NCBI GenBank assembly: GCA_040756055.1
Contig: JBFLZR010000005.1
Coordinates: forward strand, 219,501-283,500
From: Candidatus Zixiibacteriota bacterium
Lineage (GTDB): Bacteria > Zixibacteria > MSB-5A5 > GN15 > FEB-12
Length of the DNA: 64,000 nt
Reading direction: 5' to 3'
A program made the position numbers and the translations under genes. Below are positions 43,772-51,942 of the stretch, one piece after another. How positions within the stretch are numbered: position 1 is the first letter of the stretch; the number at the start of each line of letters is the position of its first letter. Below the pieces are notes generated by a model. It made no database searches. It had not been told where the DNA came from and worked only from the letters and a program-made list of their open reading frames with translations.

Positions 43772-46700
43772 TTCACCACCGCTATCTTCAGGTAGGCGAT
43801 CTCACCGCTTGACACATTCTTCATCTGGGCCACATAAACGCCATTGCGCACTACCTGCCCGTCGTCATTGCGGCCGTCCCACTCAATCAGATTCTCACCC
43901 TGGATGCCGCCGCTGGAGCCGGCCGAATATTCCGATGAGTACACTTCTTCGCCGGTCAGTGTGAAAATCCTGAACTCAACATCGGCTGCCGCCGGTAATT
44001 CATAGGAGAACCTGACGGGGGATTGCGACGGGTCCTCGGGATTGAACGGATTCGTTTCCACCGTAAATGAACCGGACAGACTGGAACCCTTCACCGACAA
44101 AATCGGCGGCGATATATCCTCTCCCTCGCTGTCCGAAGTCACAGGAACGAGCAGCCCGGCATTCGGTCCCTCAAGGAACCGCGCTTCCACTCCGGACTTG
44201 CTCAAATGGAAAGCTACTGCGGATTCCAGCGTCTCTTTCAGCTCGGCCTTGAAAACCAGTTGGCGGCTGTCCCTCGGTTCCAAGATAAAATTCTGGAAGT
44301 TGAAGATGAGCACACTGTCGCCGGCGGTTAAGCCCGTAATCTTCTGGTCGTCCTCGTAGAAACCGGTATTGCCGATATTTATGGTTGATATCGCGTCAAG
44401 GGGATAGCCGAATCCATTGAGCAGCACAATCGAAATCTTCTCCAGCATCAGGGTTGTGACTTCGGAGATACCGGTGTTGGTCAAGTTGACCTCGAACAAG
44501 TCTTTTGGTCTGCCCGGCAGGACCAGGTTGGTGCCGATCGGGATTATCTCCACAAAAAGCTCAGCGTCTCCGGACACGACACCTATGAATATCTGGAAAG
44601 ACACATCTTCGATAGCAGCAGTTTGGAGCGTATTGAGGTCATCGGGCAAAACCGTCAACTCAAAATAAACTTCGATTATGGTGTCCTTCTGCGGCGCCGT
44701 GAATGAAAATTCGATGTGCCGGTCGGCGCTGATAGACCCCACATAGGTATCAGTTCCGTCGAGGTCCAGTCCCTCGACGGTCATTCGATAAGAACCATCG
44801 GAAGTCGCGGCCATGCCGTAGTTGACCAGTTCCACGGTCAGACTTATCTCACTGCCATAATCGGCCAGAGAATTCTCGACGCCAAACAAACTGTAGGTGA
44901 GATCCAGCGCGGCAGGCGTCTGAATGGTAATAAGAGCCACATTGTCAACGGGTGAGAGATGGGTAACTCCGGTGTGGTCCAGTTCCATGATGATGATTTC
45001 AGCGGTATTGGGCTCTGAAGCGGCGACGACATCCCAGGATACATCAATCGTATCATTGGCCGGGATATCTACCATCATCGTCGCCGGCTCAAACGTAGAG
45101 TAACCATCGCTTGTCAGACGAAGCTCCGCAGCCATCACCGGCGCCGAGCTGAGATTGGCCACTTTCCCCACCAACTCAAACTGCTGCAGGGTGTTCACGT
45201 TGGGAACATTGGGGGCAACCGCCTCCAGATTTATTATCTGAATTACGGGAAGCGAGGTAACCTCTATCAGAAGACCGGAGAAGTCGGTGTTATAGACGAC
45301 GGCCTCCGCTATGCCGGGGACTTTGAAGGAAATGTTGGCTTCTAAACTGAGTTGATTGCCCTCTTCGGTCAGTGGCACAAAAATCTGACCGCTGGTAAAC
45401 AAATTGTCCCCTGGCAGTATCTCTCCGCCTTCAACGTTAAGGCTTGTCGACGTTGAAAAACCGGCGCCGGTCACGGTAAACGATGATTGCTCCAAATCCA
45501 CCATCAGGGGAAAAACACTGCCTGAATTCACTACGAAGCTGAACTGTGCCGGCGCGCCGGCAGCCACCGCCGAAGGAGTGACCAAGCCCGGATCAACGAC
45601 AAGGTCAACATCGCCGATGACATATATCGAATCAGGATTGGCATTATCGATCGTGAATATCGCCCCGAGCGAATAAAGCACATAATCCACCCGCAGCGTG
45701 TACCATCCGGTGCTCAAAGAAAGCGCGGCGTCGAGAAGGCTCTCCAGACCGTCGTAGCTGATAGTCCCCCCATCAAAACCGGCATACTCCGGCGACCCTT
45801 CGTAAAGTGTGGCCAGGATATCCCCGCCGGGGGCTGAAACGACATGTATGGCAACGTTGGTGCTGTCGATGGGCCGGTCGAACCCGTCAGAAAACACGGC
45901 AAACTGCGCCGTGAAAGAAGAACCGGCAAGAATCGTATCCGGCTTGAAACTTCCCTCGACAAACTCAAATGTCGCCGGATGTATCACGTCAATCGGATAG
46001 GACCGAATGTTTACAGTCTCATATATCTCGCCATCTATGTTGAACCGGGCTGTCAGTTCCACTACGAGTTCGTCGGCATTCATGTCGTGCTGAATGACCG
46101 GCAGGCCAAGCGGCACCACGACAATCTGCCCGAGCTCTCCCGGAACAAAGGTTGTCTCGGTTATCTCTGATATGGAGGTGAAACGCGCTCTCAAGGTGGC
46201 CGGGCTCTCAGCGACTATATTTCCATCGCTCAACACTTCCACTGAAACCGTTGTCGGCTGACCGGCATATACTGCGCTGATGGTGTTCCCCTGAGCATCG
46301 AGAACATCGCTCACATCATAACCGTTAAAACTGACATTGACCGAGTTCGACATCACCGTGTTGTCGTCAGCATAGATTGCGGTCGTCGCGGACATACCCT
46401 GGTATGTAATTCCGACCGGTATCAGATCGATACTACCGTTAACCAGTAGGGCGTCATCATCAATGACGTCAGGTACCAGTTGACTGCCGGTAGTGCGCAG
46501 GTATATGGGATTTCCGGAGAGACTGTAGTCGGTTTTCAAATTGCCGAATCCATCGTACAGCACCAGGTAGGCCTGTCCCAGAAGCGGTTGCTTAACCACC
46601 TGCGATGCCGAGATGAACAACTCCATGCGCGCAAGGTTACCTGGCCTGGCGGTAATCAGGCCAGACTGCCCGCTGACTCCGTTGACCGAAGCCACCGCTC

Positions 46701-47541
46701 GGGCCTCACCAGGGGTCGTTACATGGAGCGTGGAACCCTCAAAATACCCAAGGCAGTCGCCGCAATCGAGACCCCAGAGAAATGATACGCCTTCGACCTC
46801 GTTATCGAGGTCATCAAACGCCGAAGCAGTGAATGTCACCGACTCGCCGGCCTTCACCGTTATGTCTTCTGACGGAGATACCACAATCGAGCTAACGGTA
46901 TTGGCGGTGATCGTGAATACCTGGGAAAAAGTCGGCCCCGCTATCACCGCGCCATTTTGCTTGAAAGCCACCCCGGCGATCTGGTAATCACCGGCTACCG
47001 GATGGTTTATGATGGCATTGATTATCAGCGAAATATCGATAAGGGTCGTGTCCGCTACCGTAGCGTCCAGCGTCAGGGATTCCTCACATTCATCACAGCG
47101 AATCGGCTGGAGATATATCGTTATCAGTTGGTCAGCGACAACCCAACTCCCCACCCCGAGCTTGAATGCCTGACAGTTGTCGGTTATCACCATACTCTCT
47201 ATGGATCCCAGAGCGAACCCCACCGGAAACGCCAGCTTGAAGCCACCGTTTTTGAGCAGATCGTAGGTGCTCTGCCTGAGCTGAAAGTCGAGCTTGTATT
47301 CGGAAGCATACCCGGCCCGCGACTCAGACAGCGTCACGGCAAAATCCTCGAGGTTTTCGACCGGCGTTATCGTGGTAGCATCGAGAATATCCAGCAAATA
47401 AGCGGCATAGCTGTCAACCGGCTGCTCTTCAACCTGGGCCTTAATGGAAATTGGGCTTGACAACAACAGCGATAAGAACACAAGAATGACAACGGTAGAC
47501 ACTCGCATGGATGAACAAAAGTCCTGTTTCTGCTTGATCAT
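43768..47541 (-). CDS. Giant exported multi-Ig protein with FlgD-Ig/Por-type C-terminal domain
   Basis: About 1,257 residues. A signal peptide (STVVILVFLSLLLSSPISIK, cut near KAQ) is followed by a long series of beta-sandwich repeats. One near residue 230 has the Ig-like (Big) pattern VVSPSEDITVKAGESVTFTA. The last 100 residues form a FlgD Ig-like C-terminal domain (VRFSYELPAAADVEFRIFTL, then NLIEWDGRNDDGQVVRNGVY), like those on proteins exported by Por/type IX-type systems. Likely a surface adhesin or fibre. The ATG at 47541 has GGA eight bases upstream; ATG at 47508 is an alternative. It is translationally linked to the PorV-like gene. Confidence 0.8.
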   Translation of the reverse strand: MIKQKQDFCSSMRVSTVVILVFLSLLLSSPISIKAQVEEQPVDSYAAYLLDILDATTITPVENLEDFAVTLSESRAGYASEYKLDFQLRQSTYDLLKNGGFKLAFPVGFALGSIESMVITDNCQAFKLGVGSWVVADQLITIYLQPIRCDECEESLTLDATVADTTLIDISLIINAIINHPVAGDYQIAGVAFKQNGAVIAGPTFSQVFTITANTVSSIVVSPSEDITVKAGESVTFTASAFDDLDNEVEGVSFLWGLDCGDCLGYFEGSTLHVTTPGEARAVASVNGVSGQSGLITARPGNLARMELFISASQVVKQPLLGQAYLVLYDGFGNLKTDYSLSGNPIYLRTTGSQLVPDVIDDDALLVNGSIDLIPVGITYQGMSATTAIYADDNTVMSNSVNVSFNGYDVSDVLDAQGNTISAVYAGQPTTVSVEVLSDGNIVAESPATLRARFTSISEITETTFVPGELGQIVVVPLGLPVIQHDMNADELVVELTARFNIDGEIYETVNIRSYPIDVIHPATFEFVEGSFKPDTILAGSSFTAQFAVFSDGFDRPIDSTNVAIHVVSAPGGDILATLYEGSPEYAGFDGGTISYDGLESLLDAALSLSTGWYTLRVDYVLYSLGAIFTIDNANPDSIYVIGDVDLVVDPGLVTPSAVAAGAPAQFSFVVNSGSVFPLMVDLEQSSFTVTGAGFSTSTSLNVEGGEILPGDNLFTSGQIFVPLTEEGNQLSLEANISFKVPGIAEAVVYNTDFSGLLIEVTSLPVIQIINLEAVAPNVPNVNTLQQFELVGKVANLSSAPVMAAELRLTSDGYSTFEPATMMVDIPANDTIDVSWDVVAASEPNTAEIIIMELDHTGVTHLSPVDNVALITIQTPAALDLTYSLFGVENSLADYGSEISLTVELVNYGMAATSDGSYRMTVEGLDLDGTDTYVGSISADRHIEFSFTAPQKDTIIEVYFELTVLPDDLNTLQTAAIEDVSFQIFIGVVSGDAELFVEIIPIGTNLVLPGRPKDLFEVNLTNTGISEVTTLMLEKISIVLLNGFGYPLDAISTINIGNTGFYEDDQKITGLTAGDSVLIFNFQNFILEPRDSRQLVFKAELKETLESAVAFHLSKSGVEARFLEGPNAGLLVPVTSDSEGEDISPPILSVKGSSLSGSFTVETNPFNPEDPSQSPVRFSYELPAAADVEFRIFTLTGEEVYSSEYSAGSSGGIQGENLIEWDGRNDDGQVVRNGVYVAQMKNVSSGEIAYLKIAVVK

Positions 47542-47786
47542 ATATAGTCCAACTTTAAGCTGCAAACGATATGCCCTTGCGATATGACGGTTTGAAAATC
47601 AGCCCAGAAAAATATTCCGCCAAGCGGATACGGCAATAAGTCTGTAATCGTTTGATAATAGACAACTTAAAGGCTTTAATAAAGCCTTGGAGACTCTCTT
47701 TTTATACCTGAACTCTCGATAGAAGTTCTTTTGCGGAGGTAAGGTTATGTAAAGCCTTGCAACATTAGCCAAAGCCGTTGCAGGCC

Positions 47787-48686
47787 TCAAACCGCTTTGC
47801 CCAATCTGCGGGCGATATTTTCAGCCGCTGTCACCGTATTAGACATCAGCATCGCAATTGTCATAGGACCAACGCCTCCCGGAACCGGGGTTATAAAAGA
47901 CGCTCTTTCCAGGCAGGCATCAAAATCAACATCTCCCACCAGCCGATACCCCTTCTCGGCGGTGTCATCATCGACACGGTTCACGCCTACATCGATCACA
48001 ACCGCGCCCTGCTTGACCATATCGGCCTTGACAATCGCCGGCTTGCCGATCGCGGCTATGAGTATATCGGCCCGGCGCGCGATGGTATCCAGATTCTTTG
48101 AGCGGGAGTGAGCCACTGTCACCGTGGCATTGGCCATCCTGCCCTTCTGCATCAGCAATGCGGCGACCGGTTTGCCCACGATATTAGAGCGCCCGATAAT
48201 CACGACCTCTTTTCCTTCCGGATTGATATCATAATACTCAAGCAACTTAATAATGCCGTGCGGGGTACAGGGCAAAAGCCTTCCTCTGCCGAGCAACATC
48301 ATGCCGACATTGTAAGGGTGAAACCCGTCGGCATCCTTATCCGGGGAAATTGTCAGCGTCACGGCCAATTCATCAATGTGCGGTGGAAGCGGCGACTGAA
48401 CCAGAATACCGTGTATTCGATCATCGGCGTTGAGCTCCTTTACAATCTCAACCAACTCCTGTTGGCAAAGTGAAGCCTCCCGACGGATATTCCGAGAGTA
48501 CATTCCGAGCTTCTCGCAGGCTTTTCCCTTGCTGCTAACATACGTTTCCGACGCCGGATCATCGCCGACCAAAACAGTCGCCAGACCCGGTACAACGCCG
48601 GCCTGCTTCAGGGCCGCTATCCGGGGCTTCAACCCCTGCCGAATACTATTGGCAACATCCTTGCCTACAATAAGTTGCGCCGCCAT
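47787..48686 (-). CDS. folD: Bifunctional methylenetetrahydrofolate dehydrogenase/cyclohydrolase
   Basis: FolD interconverts 5,10-methylene-THF and 10-formyl-THF, supplying one-carbon units for purine and fMet synthesis. The 299-residue length is standard. Motifs: VLVGDDPASETYVSSKGKAC with the catalytic Lys, GILVQSPLPPHID, DKDADGFHPYNVG, PCTPHGIIKLLEYY, the NADP loop IIGRSNIVGKPVAALLMQK, and FITPVPGGVGPMTIAML. It lies 12 bases after ymdB on the same strand. The gap after it shows a hairpin (about 47750-47787) without a T-run. Confidence 0.97.
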   Translation of the reverse strand: MAAQLIVGKDVANSIRQGLKPRIAALKQAGVVPGLATVLVGDDPASETYVSSKGKACEKLGMYSRNIRREASLCQQELVEIVKELNADDRIHGILVQSPLPPHIDELAVTLTISPDKDADGFHPYNVGMMLLGRGRLLPCTPHGIIKLLEYYDINPEGKEVVIIGRSNIVGKPVAALLMQKGRMANATVTVAHSRSKNLDTIARRADILIAAIGKPAIVKADMVKQGAVVIDVGVNRVDDDTAEKGYRLVGDVDFDACLERASFITPVPGGVGPMTIAMLMSNTVTAAENIARRLGKAV

Positions 48687-48698
48687 ATTTAATGCCTT

Positions 48699-49529
48699 TT
48701 AATCGTCGTCTTCTTCGCTGTTTTTATTACCGAAACTTTTGAGGTCAAAATCTTCTTTAAACCTCGTGATGCTCAGCGCCTCTCCCGTTTCGGCATTGGC
48801 TTCTATTACCACACCCGATATCTTGACATCCTCACTTGCCGTCGAGAACCGAATCGGCATACCTGTCAGAAAACGGTCCAGCGATGGCCGCACTTCCATT
48901 CCTATTACGGACTCATAAGGACCGGTCATGCCCGCATCGGTGATGTAGGCTGTTCCCCGCTTTGTAATCTTCTCATCAGCCGTCTGCACATGCGTATGGG
49001 TACCCACAATCGCCGTCACCAATCCATCAAGATAGTAGCAGAGCGCCTGCTTCTCCGAGGTCGCCTCGGCATGGAAATCTACAAAAATCAAATTGGTTTC
49101 TTTGCGAAGGTGCGCCAGTTCTCGGTCGGCAACTTTGAACGGACAGTCAAGGTCCTTCATGTAGGTCCTTCCCATGAGATTCAAGATGCCTATTTTGGTG
49201 CCGTTGACAACGTCGAGATACCACCCGCATCCCGGTACTGACTGCGGATAGTTCGCCGGACGAAGCAGTCGGGGTTTGGTCTCGAAGTACTTTAGGATGT
49301 CGATTCGATCCCAGATGTGATTTCCGGAAGTTTGCATATCGACACCGTAAGAGAAGACCTTGCGCGACATCTCCGAAGTTATCCCGAAACCTCCCGCGGC
49401 GTTCTCGACATTGGCTATCACGTAGTCCGCCGCATATTTTTCTCGAAGCGGTTTTGTCAGATGGGCGGCAGCCTGCCGGCCCGCCTTGCCACAGATGTCG
49501 GCGATGAAAAGGATTCTAAACGATGACAT
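48699..49529 (-). CDS. ymdB: YmdB-family metallophosphoesterase (2',3'-cAMP phosphodiesterase)
   Basis: A 276-residue member of the TIGR00282/YmdB family, which hydrolyses cyclic nucleotides with a two-metal centre. It shows ILFIADICGKAGRQA, YVIANVENAAGGFG, MQTSGNHIWDR, VDFHAEATSEKQAL, VGTHTHVQTADEKI and TDAGMTGPYESVIGM, all family signatures. The C-terminal tail (NKNSEEDDD) is acidic. It follows rny, a pairing common in many bacteria, and precedes folD. Confidence 0.95.
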   Translation of the reverse strand: MSSFRILFIADICGKAGRQAAAHLTKPLREKYAADYVIANVENAAGGFGITSEMSRKVFSYGVDMQTSGNHIWDRIDILKYFETKPRLLRPANYPQSVPGCGWYLDVVNGTKIGILNLMGRTYMKDLDCPFKVADRELAHLRKETNLIFVDFHAEATSEKQALCYYLDGLVTAIVGTHTHVQTADEKITKRGTAYITDAGMTGPYESVIGMEVRPSLDRFLTGMPIRFSTASEDVKISGVVIEANAETGEALSITRFKEDFDLKSFGNKNSEEDDD

Positions 49530-49640
49530 TGAAATGTCTTTCTAAGGCGGAGCAGAAAATCGAGCGCCGGTTGTCTCCGCCGATTCAACCGACCAACCGG
49601 CCCGGCATCGCCTGCAGACGACACCGGGCTGTCAATATTG

Positions 49641-51206
49641 CTACTTGGCGTATTCGGTAGCCCGGGTTTCCCTGATAATGGTAACCTTGATTTGCCCCGG
49701 ATACTGCATTTCTTTTTCAATCTTATCGGCGAGGTCACCGGCCAGAATCGAGCACTGAAGGTCATCCAGCGCCTCATTCTCGACGATAACCCTGATCTCA
49801 CGGCCAGCCTGAATAGCATAAGCTTTGGCGACACCCTTGAAACTGTCGGCCAGTTCTTCGAGCTGCTGCAGGCGCTTGATGTACGCCTCCAGAGGTTCGC
49901 GTCTGGCCCCCGGCCTCGCTCCGGATATGGCATCGGCAGCCTGGACCAGTACCGGATATGGAGAGTTCATCGGAACATCGGCATGATGCGACTCAATGGC
50001 GTTAACGACCAGTTCGTTCTCCTTGTAACGCCTTATGAAATCGGCGCCGATGCTGGTGTGCGTACCCTCGGTCTCGCGGTCAATAGCCTTGCCGATATCG
50101 TGAAGCAGACCACACCTTTTCGCCATCACGGCATCCAGCTCAAGCTCAGCCGCCATAAGACCAGCCAGTATCGCGACTTCCTTACTGTGCGCCAGGACAT
50201 TCTGGCCGTATGACGTACGGAAATTAAGTTTTCCCAGCTGATAAACTATATCCGGGTGCAGTCCGTGAACACCAAGCTCAAAGCAGGCCTGCTCACCGGC
50301 CTCCCTGACAATGACCTCCATCTCCTTCTGAGACTTCTCGACAACTTCTTCGATTCGCGTGGGATGAATACGGCCATCGGTGATCAATTTCTCCAGCGCC
50401 ATCCTCGCTATCTCGCGGCGAACCGGATCGTATCCCGAAAGAATCACCGCTTCGGGTGTGTCGTCGACTATGACATCAATCCCCGTAGCCGTCTCGAACG
50501 AGCGAATGTTGCGGCCCTCACGGCCAATAATACGGCCCTTCATTTCGTCGCTCGGAAGGTTAACCACCGACACTGTCGACTCCACCGTATGGTCCGCGGC
50601 GCAGCGATATATGGATGAAAGGATGATTTCCTTCACTGACTTTTCCGCTTCCTGCTCGGCCTTTTCTTTGATGTCTTTGATGTGGGCGGCGGCCTCCATC
50701 TTCGCGGCGCTGATCATGTTGTCCATCAGCTGCTTTTTGGCTTCCTCGGGGGTCATCTGCGCTATCCTCTGAAGCTTCTCGTTTTGAGCCGCCATGATCT
50801 CATCGAGTTGCTTCTCACGGAAAGTAATGCCTTTGTCCCGCGCCTGTAAATTGCGGTCTTTATTTATAAGCTCTTTGTCGCGAACCTCAAGATATTCCAG
50901 TTTCCTCTGAAGTGATGTTTGCTGTTCGGTCAGCCGTTTCTCGGTACCATCAAGCTCCCGTCGCTTCTGCTCGAACTCGCGCTCGAACTCGGCCTTCAAT
51001 TTCAGAGCCTCTTCGCGAGCCTCGAGTACCGCCTCTTTTTTCTTGATCTTGGCTTCATTTTCGGCTTCGGCAATTATCCGCTTGGTTTCTTCCCGCGACG
51101 CCAGTTTCTCCTTGAGAATACTGCGACGGCCAAGATAGGCGAACAGGAAAAACGAGATAATCCCGACGACCACAGCAATGGCGACAAAAATAATCGCGTC
51201 GTTCAT
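49641..51206 (-). CDS. rny: Ribonuclease Y
   Basis: RNase Y is a membrane-bound endoribonuclease that starts mRNA decay. About 521 residues: an N-terminal transmembrane helix (AIIFVAIAVVVGIISFFLFA), a long coiled coil (about 35-205), a KH domain (GRIIGREGRNIRSFETATG), and an HD domain with HDIGKAIDRETEG and the later HHADVPM. The ATG at 51206 has GGGAGG six bases before it; the 16 extra residues in the open frame are not supported. It lies between zapA and ymdB. Confidence 0.97.
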   Translation of the reverse strand: MNDAIIFVAIAVVVGIISFFLFAYLGRRSILKEKLASREETKRIIAEAENEAKIKKKEAVLEAREEALKLKAEFEREFEQKRRELDGTEKRLTEQQTSLQRKLEYLEVRDKELINKDRNLQARDKGITFREKQLDEIMAAQNEKLQRIAQMTPEEAKKQLMDNMISAAKMEAAAHIKDIKEKAEQEAEKSVKEIILSSIYRCAADHTVESTVSVVNLPSDEMKGRIIGREGRNIRSFETATGIDVIVDDTPEAVILSGYDPVRREIARMALEKLITDGRIHPTRIEEVVEKSQKEMEVIVREAGEQACFELGVHGLHPDIVYQLGKLNFRTSYGQNVLAHSKEVAILAGLMAAELELDAVMAKRCGLLHDIGKAIDRETEGTHTSIGADFIRRYKENELVVNAIESHHADVPMNSPYPVLVQAADAISGARPGARREPLEAYIKRLQQLEELADSFKGVAKAYAIQAGREIRVIVENEALDDLQCSILAGDLADKIEKEMQYPGQIKVTIIRETRATEYAK

Positions 51207-51304
51207 GTGTTCCTCCCACCCGATGATGTCATCGGATGTCTCATCTATTATCAAATTATGGAGAAGAAAAGAGCAGACCCTGGGCAGGGTATTTACTCGG
51301 AGAC

Positions 51305-51610
51305 CTACGACAACTCTGAAAGAACCTTGTCGAGTCGAGACAACAAGCCATCGAGCCTGGACTCGACCCGCTCACCACTGAGCTGGCCGGTCTCTTTCGC
51401 GTCGTGCAACTCGGAGGCAATCGACATCGCCGCTAAAATGGCGACCTTATCTCGCGCTACAACACGGCTGCTCTGCGCCGCCTCTTTCATCTTTGCATCA
51501 ACGTAACCAGCTATGCGAGATATATAAGTGGCGTCGGTCACTCCCGTGATGGGATAGTCTTCGCCGAATATATTCACGACCACTTTGTTTGACGTTGAAG
51601 AATCTGCCAT
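51305..51610 (-). CDS. zapA: Cell division protein ZapA
   Basis: ZapA crosslinks FtsZ filaments at the division ring. The 101-residue protein has the ZapA head VVVNIFGEDYPITGVTDATY (usually V.I.G..Y.i), YVDAKMKEAA, VAILAAMSIASELHDAK, and a C-terminal coiled coil. Only a short coiled-coil gene separates it from pheT. This order (pheT, coiled-coil, zapA, rny) is seen in several phyla. Confidence 0.92.
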   Translation of the reverse strand: MADSSTSNKVVVNIFGEDYPITGVTDATYISRIAGYVDAKMKEAAQSSRVVARDKVAILAAMSIASELHDAKETGQLSGERVESRLDGLLSRLDKVLSELS

Positions 51611-51697
51611 CGGTCTATAAATACTTATCTGCTATTTTCTTATCCTACTAACTTACAACAATTTATGCGAATTATGGCATTTAAGTCAAGAAAAAAC

Positions 51698-51940
51698 TTA
51701 CTCACTGACACTCTCGAGCTGATCCAGACGGTGCAAAATGCTGGTCAATTTGGTCCGGGCATTCTCCGACTGGTCAGCAGCACTGAGTTTGAGAACGTCA
51801 AAATCCTTACGAAGCTGATTTAATTCGCCCGTCAGGCTCTTGTTCTGCTGTTTAAGCGAGCGGTTTTCAACGGTCATAGCCTCCAGCCGCTGAACAACCT
51901 TTTCTATTTTTTCCGCCAGAAGGTCAAGTTTATCATTCAT
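51698..51940 (-). CDS. Short coiled-coil protein, ZapB-like
   Basis: An 80-residue protein that is almost wholly a heptad-repeat coiled coil (KIEKVVQRLEAMTVENRSLK, QQNKSLTGELNQLRKDF). Its size and its place next to zapA resemble ZapB, the division-ring partner of ZapA, but coiled coils are poor evidence of homology. It begins two bases past the stop of pheT. Confidence 0.65.
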   Translation of the reverse strand: MNDKLDLLAEKIEKVVQRLEAMTVENRSLKQQNKSLTGELNQLRKDFDVLKLSAADQSENARTKLTSILHRLDQLESVSE

Positions 51941-51942
51941 TG

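Noticed and set aside
51207-51304. Possible 6S RNA near zapA, as in proteobacteria
   Set aside because: The gap is only about 100 bases and shows no long closing stem with a central bubble.
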